Assembly: GCA_905372865.1 (NCBI GenBank)
Contig: CAJPQT010000009.1
Location: forward strand, 1 to 64,000
Source of the DNA: an uncultured Centipeda sp.
GTDB lineage: Bacteria > Bacillota > Negativicutes > Selenomonadales > Selenomonadaceae
Reading direction: 5' to 3'
DNA: 64,000 bases
In this document: piece by piece, positions 60,658 through 64,000 of the stretch
How positions within the stretch are numbered: the stretch's first letter is position 1
Layout of the letters: every line of letters starts with the position of its first letter
Translations under genes and position numbers: made by a program
The notes under the pieces: model-generated
Databases searched by the model: none
Seen by the model: only the letters and a program-made list of their open reading frames with translations
Told to the model about the DNA's origin: nothing

Positions 60658-61395
60658 ATGGACGAGCATGTGATGGAGCGTGACGGCGAGCGGAAAGCGC
60701 TTGGGGCTTCTCTGCTGTTGCATCTTATACTCTTTTTGACTGCGGCGGCGATGGGACTGTTCTCCGTCGCAAATCCGATAGGAAAAAGGCCGCCCATTGA
60801 TGTTGTGCTCTACGATGAGGGGAGTGATGCGGGAAGCAGTGCCGCAGGAGATTCTGCGCCGGCTGCGGCTCCTGTGGTGACAGTGGACGATATTGTTGTG
60901 CAGGATAAGAATGTTGTGCCTGAGGCGGTACAGGAGCAGCAAATAAACCCACAGCAAAATACGCTGCGTACGGTACAGAGTACTGCACATACCGTGCAGA
61001 CGGGAACAGCGGGAGCGCGTGGAAGTCAAAGCGGGAATACATCCGGCTCCTCTGCCGGAGCGGGCAGCGGGACGAGTACGGGAGACAGCGACGGGACTGC
61101 GGGGCTCGGCTCTGCCCCTGCACCGCCGCAGGAACGCGTGGAGGCGAGCCTGCGTGCCGAGGCACGGCCGGAGTATCCGCAGGAACTCATCGACGACGAT
61201 GTCGAGGGATCGGTAACGATCAAGATTCTTGTCGCGGCAGACGGCTCCGTGGAGGCGGTCGATGTCGCGTCCTCATCGGGCTATCGTGCGATGGACCGGG
61301 CGGCGGTCGCTGCCGGTTGGCGGTTTCAGTTTAATCCGGGAGACAATGGACGGCGGGGTGTCTGGACAAAGACGTTCCGCTTTCAGTTGAATTGA
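60658..61395 (+). CDS. TonB-family energy transducer
   Basis: A 245-residue protein. An N-terminal membrane anchor (about 16-37) is followed by a Pro-poor, Gly/Ser/Thr/Gln-rich periplasmic linker (about 55-160) and a C-terminal TonB domain (ARPEYPQELIDDDVEGSVTIKILVAADGSVEAVDVASSSG). It should transmit the proton-motive force to the receptors of this operon. ExbB and ExbD are not in the window. The gene lies between the permease and receptor 3 with gaps of 1 and 18 nt. Confidence 0.92.
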   Translation: MDEHVMERDGERKALGASLLLHLILFLTAAAMGLFSVANPIGKRPPIDVVLYDEGSDAGSSAAGDSAPAAAPVVTVDDIVVQDKNVVPEAVQEQQINPQQNTLRTVQSTAHTVQTGTAGARGSQSGNTSGSSAGAGSGTSTGDSDGTAGLGSAPAPPQERVEASLRAEARPEYPQELIDDDVEGSVTIKILVAADGSVEAVDVASSSGYRAMDRAAVAAGWRFQFNPGDNGRRGVWTKTFRFQLN

Positions 61396-61413
61396 TTTTA
61401 TGGAGGTATGACA

Positions 61414-63405
61414 ATGAAGATGTGGAACAAGAAATTTCTTGCAGCAGCGGTCGCGCTCTCAGCGATGACGGGGCAGGTCTATGCGGCGGAGACAGCGTAT
61501 ACGGGGGGAGAAGCAGATGAACTGATGCCGACTTACTCCCTCGGCGAGGTCGTGGTGACGGCGACGCGCACGAAGAAAAAGGATATTGATGTGCCCGCTG
61601 CAACGACAGTGATCACGGCAGAGGACATTAAACAGAGCGGCGCGTCGAACGCAGCGGATGTGCTCTCGCAGGTTGACAGCTTCGTCTATAAGTCCTTTGG
61701 CCCCAATGGTGCAGCGATGGGGGCAATGACGAATGAAGTAAATCTGCGTGGGATTAAGGGAGGCGCGCTCGTTCTTATGAACGGGAATCCGATTGCATGG
61801 CGCGGAAAGTATAACCTCGACCAAATCCCTGCAAGCAGCATCGAACGTATTGAAATTGTCAAAGGGAACGGCTCCGTTCTCTACGGCAGTGAGGCAGTGA
61901 GCGGTGTTGTTAATATCATCACAAAGAAAAAGGGTACAAACGAGGTTCATGTGGGCTTCGGCAACTATGGACAGCGCAGCTACGGTGTCAGCGTCGGGGA
62001 TGAGCGCTTCAGCTTCTACTACAACTATGACAAGTGGGGACGCAGAGATGGACTTAACTATGCAAACGCATCGACTGCCCGTTTTAGGGGGGAGACGCGT
62101 CTGGATGTTAGTGATATCATTAGACAGAATGTAGGGCTTTCTTATCAAGTAAACCCCAGACTGAATTTCCTTTTTGGTTACTATGAAACGGAGGGAAAAT
62201 ATACGCGGGAGGTATCTCAGGCACGGGGAGGTACTTTAGGGTTGCGTGTGGGGGATATAATTCAATCCCGTAAATATGAAACGAAACAGTATATTACGCA
62301 ATTGAATTATCAGGATGCCGATTGGAAGGGGAGTTTGTTCTATAATACGGGGAATTTGGCATATGAGGGACCTACATATATCACAACTTCATGGCAGAGA
62401 AGGAATAGTTGGTACCATACGCGTGAAAAAAACAGTTCATATGGAATGGACGTACAGCGCACTTGGAAGATGAGTCCAAAATCCACCGCTATATTGGGCT
62501 TTGACCTTGTGCACGAAATGTATGCGGCGCTTCCCACCTCTGCCAGCACTCGAAATGAACGGTATTCGCGCAACAACTGGGGGGCCTTTGGGCAATGGGA
62601 GCAACGCTTCGATGAGAAGAATACGGGGATTTTCGGATTGCGTGGGACGTGGACAACGGGGGCCGCACGCAGTCAGAACTACAGCAATCTCAGTGCATCT
62701 GGGCAGTGGCTGCACAAGCTCAATCGCGAGAACAGCCTATACCTGAATATCAGCCAATCCTTCGTCATGCCAACCTTTGCACAAATGTATAACGATAATG
62801 CTGCGCAGCTTCCTTCACCGAATCTGCGCCCGCAGAAAGGTATCAACTACGAAATCGGTTGGAAGCAGAATCATGATGGGCATACATGGAAAGCCGCAAT
62901 ATTCCATCTACGTGTTAAGGACAATATCATGCCACACGTTGACGATCTGTCAAATCCTGTGCGCTACTATACGAATGAGGAGATGCGGAACGTTGGGGTG
63001 GAACTCTCCAATGAAATTCAGGGAGCGAATGGATTCTCCTACAACTGGGGTGTAACGTGGCAGAATCCGATGACAAAGAATACTGAGAATAACCTTGGAT
63101 GGGTGCGTACATTTGGAAAAGTTCAGCTGACAGGAGGCGTGAATTACCACAAAGGGAAATGGACGTCTGCGCTCACGGCTTCTTATCTTGCAGACCGTGT
63201 ACAGACGCCAAATAGCAAACCCGCATTTCGTTCTAAGCCTTATCTGCTTACGACATGGAACACAGCTTATGCGCCGGATGAGCACAGCGAGATCAGTCTG
63301 CGGATCGACAATGTACTCAACCGTGATGATACGACAGGGCATTCTGGGACAAAATATTATGTTGCACCGATCAACTATCTCCTGAGCTACAACTATCGGT
63401 TCTGA
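61414..63405 (+). CDS. TonB-dependent outer-membrane receptor 3
   Basis: A 663-residue receptor. Signal peptide (about 1-23, ending GQVYA), TonB box region (GEVVVTATRTKKK), plug (EVNLRGIKGGALVLMNGNP, RIEIVKGNGSVLYGSEAVSGVVNIITKKK) and barrel ending LLSYNYRF. I chose ATG 61414 because GGAGG (61402-61406) lies 7 nt upstream; ATG 61408 is too close to it. The coding part from about 62100 has a more A+T-rich look than its neighbours. Confidence 0.93.
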   Translation: MKMWNKKFLAAAVALSAMTGQVYAAETAYTGGEADELMPTYSLGEVVVTATRTKKKDIDVPAATTVITAEDIKQSGASNAADVLSQVDSFVYKSFGPNGAAMGAMTNEVNLRGIKGGALVLMNGNPIAWRGKYNLDQIPASSIERIEIVKGNGSVLYGSEAVSGVVNIITKKKGTNEVHVGFGNYGQRSYGVSVGDERFSFYYNYDKWGRRDGLNYANASTARFRGETRLDVSDIIRQNVGLSYQVNPRLNFLFGYYETEGKYTREVSQARGGTLGLRVGDIIQSRKYETKQYITQLNYQDADWKGSLFYNTGNLAYEGPTYITTSWQRRNSWYHTREKNSSYGMDVQRTWKMSPKSTAILGFDLVHEMYAALPTSASTRNERYSRNNWGAFGQWEQRFDEKNTGIFGLRGTWTTGAARSQNYSNLSASGQWLHKLNRENSLYLNISQSFVMPTFAQMYNDNAAQLPSPNLRPQKGINYEIGWKQNHDGHTWKAAIFHLRVKDNIMPHVDDLSNPVRYYTNEEMRNVGVELSNEIQGANGFSYNWGVTWQNPMTKNTENNLGWVRTFGKVQLTGGVNYHKGKWTSALTASYLADRVQTPNSKPAFRSKPYLLTTWNTAYAPDEHSEISLRIDNVLNRDDTTGHSGTKYYVAPINYLLSYNYRF

Positions 63406-63444
63406 TGCCGCGTGCATCCACCGATTTGGTAGAAAAGGGCAGAT

Positions 63445-64000
63445 ATGCTTACACTGACGAATCTCTCCAATGCGGACTGCGATGTGGAGAATTTGCTGCA
63501 AAACAGTTCGGATACACTTCCGACAGTCCTGCACACGCACATGCTGGACGGCATCGAGTTCATGCTCTGTGCGCCGTGGGATCGTGCGATGTTTCCACCG
63601 ACCTATATCAAGGGCGTGCATCTCCTGTTCTGGCCGACGTGGGTGGATTTTTGGCGCGGCGACCGTGCGGCACTCATAGAGGAGTTCGGCAGCGAGGAGA
63701 AGATCCGCACCTACTACGGATCTTTGCACGTCAGTGACTGGATCGCAGCGTGGAAGGAGAATCTGCGGCGGGCGGCAGAATGTCAGCCGCAGTACCTCGT
63801 CCTGCACGTCGCGCACAATCGCACATCCGAGATGTATACGCGTGCATTTGCCGCGACGGATGAGGATGTCATTCGTGCGACCATCGAACTCGTGAATGAA
63901 ATCGCGTGCGAAATCCCGCAGGGCTGCAAACTCCTCTTTGAAAACCTCTGGTGGCCGGGGCTGACCTTTTGTCAGCCGCATTTGGCTGCCATGCTCCTAG
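63445..64000 (+). CDS. TIM-barrel protein, AP endonuclease 2/sugar isomerase-like (3' end outside window)
   Basis: A reading frame of at least 185 residues, open to the window edge. It begins MLTLTNLSNADCDVENLLQN after AAAGGGC, 39 nt behind receptor 3. Segments such as LVLHVAHNRTSEMY and KLLFENLWWPGLTFCQPH have the strand-plus-His/Glu pattern of the xylose isomerase-like TIM-barrel family, where these residues bind metal. I cannot name a function. It probably belongs to the same operon. Confidence 0.75.
   Translation, partial: MLTLTNLSNADCDVENLLQNSSDTLPTVLHTHMLDGIEFMLCAPWDRAMFPPTYIKGVHLLFWPTWVDFWRGDRAALIEEFGSEEKIRTYYGSLHVSDWIAAWKENLRRAAECQPQYLVLHVAHNRTSEMYTRAFAATDEDVIRATIELVNEIACEIPQGCKLLFENLWWPGLTFCQPHLAAMLL

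Overview
The window reads as chromosomal DNA from a diderm Firmicute of the Negativicutes, most likely an oral or gut Selenomonas or close relative. This is inferred from gene content. The housekeeping operons have Firmicutes order (hrcA-grpE-dnaK-dnaJ behind a perfect CIRCE; rimP-nusA-ylxR-ylxQ-infB-rbfA-nrnA-truB). The same DNA also encodes outer-membrane machinery: a two-partner secretion pair, three TonB-dependent receptors and a TonB protein. All recognised genes are on the + strand.

Region by region. (1) 1-320: a tRNA cluster (partial Tyr, initiator Met, Tyr, elongator Met). (2) 385-3893: rpmG-secE-nusG-rplK-rplA, an L10 leader with attenuator, then rplJ-rplL and a terminator; rpoB does not follow. 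(3) 4057-16118: a TpsB transporter and a 3435-residue TpsA exoprotein with tandem MBG repeats. (4) 16178-20987: the HrcA/CIRCE heat-shock operon. (5) 20993-23007: a 516-residue protein of unknown function and a small membrane protein. (6) 23040-30203: the rimP-nusA-infB-truB operon. (7) 30211-30546: a large imperfect palindrome with no gene. (8) 30622-34535: an M16C metallopeptidase and dapA. (9) 34620-40168: mmuM, folE, folP, folB, a folK-dihydrofolate reductase fusion, ung and an exported MsrAB lipoprotein. (10) 40236-64000: a cobalamin riboswitch followed by at least 16 tightly packed genes running off the window.

Region 10 is the most striking part. It joins three outer-membrane receptors, a dedicated TonB, three substrate-binding lipoproteins with one FecCD permease and one ATPase, a radical SAM/SPASM protein, a complete Mg/cobalt-chelatase-type set (ChlI-like, ChlD-like, CobN/BchH-like) and a nitrogenase-like trio (one NifH-like, two NifD/K-like proteins) that keeps its iron-sulfur ligands. 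There are no nitrogenase cofactor genes. My inference is an island that captures an external tetrapyrrole (corrinoid, haem or another macrocycle), brings it to the cytoplasm, and changes its metal and its ring reduction state, with cobalamin as the regulatory signal. The substrate and the direction of the chelatase step cannot be read from the sequence.
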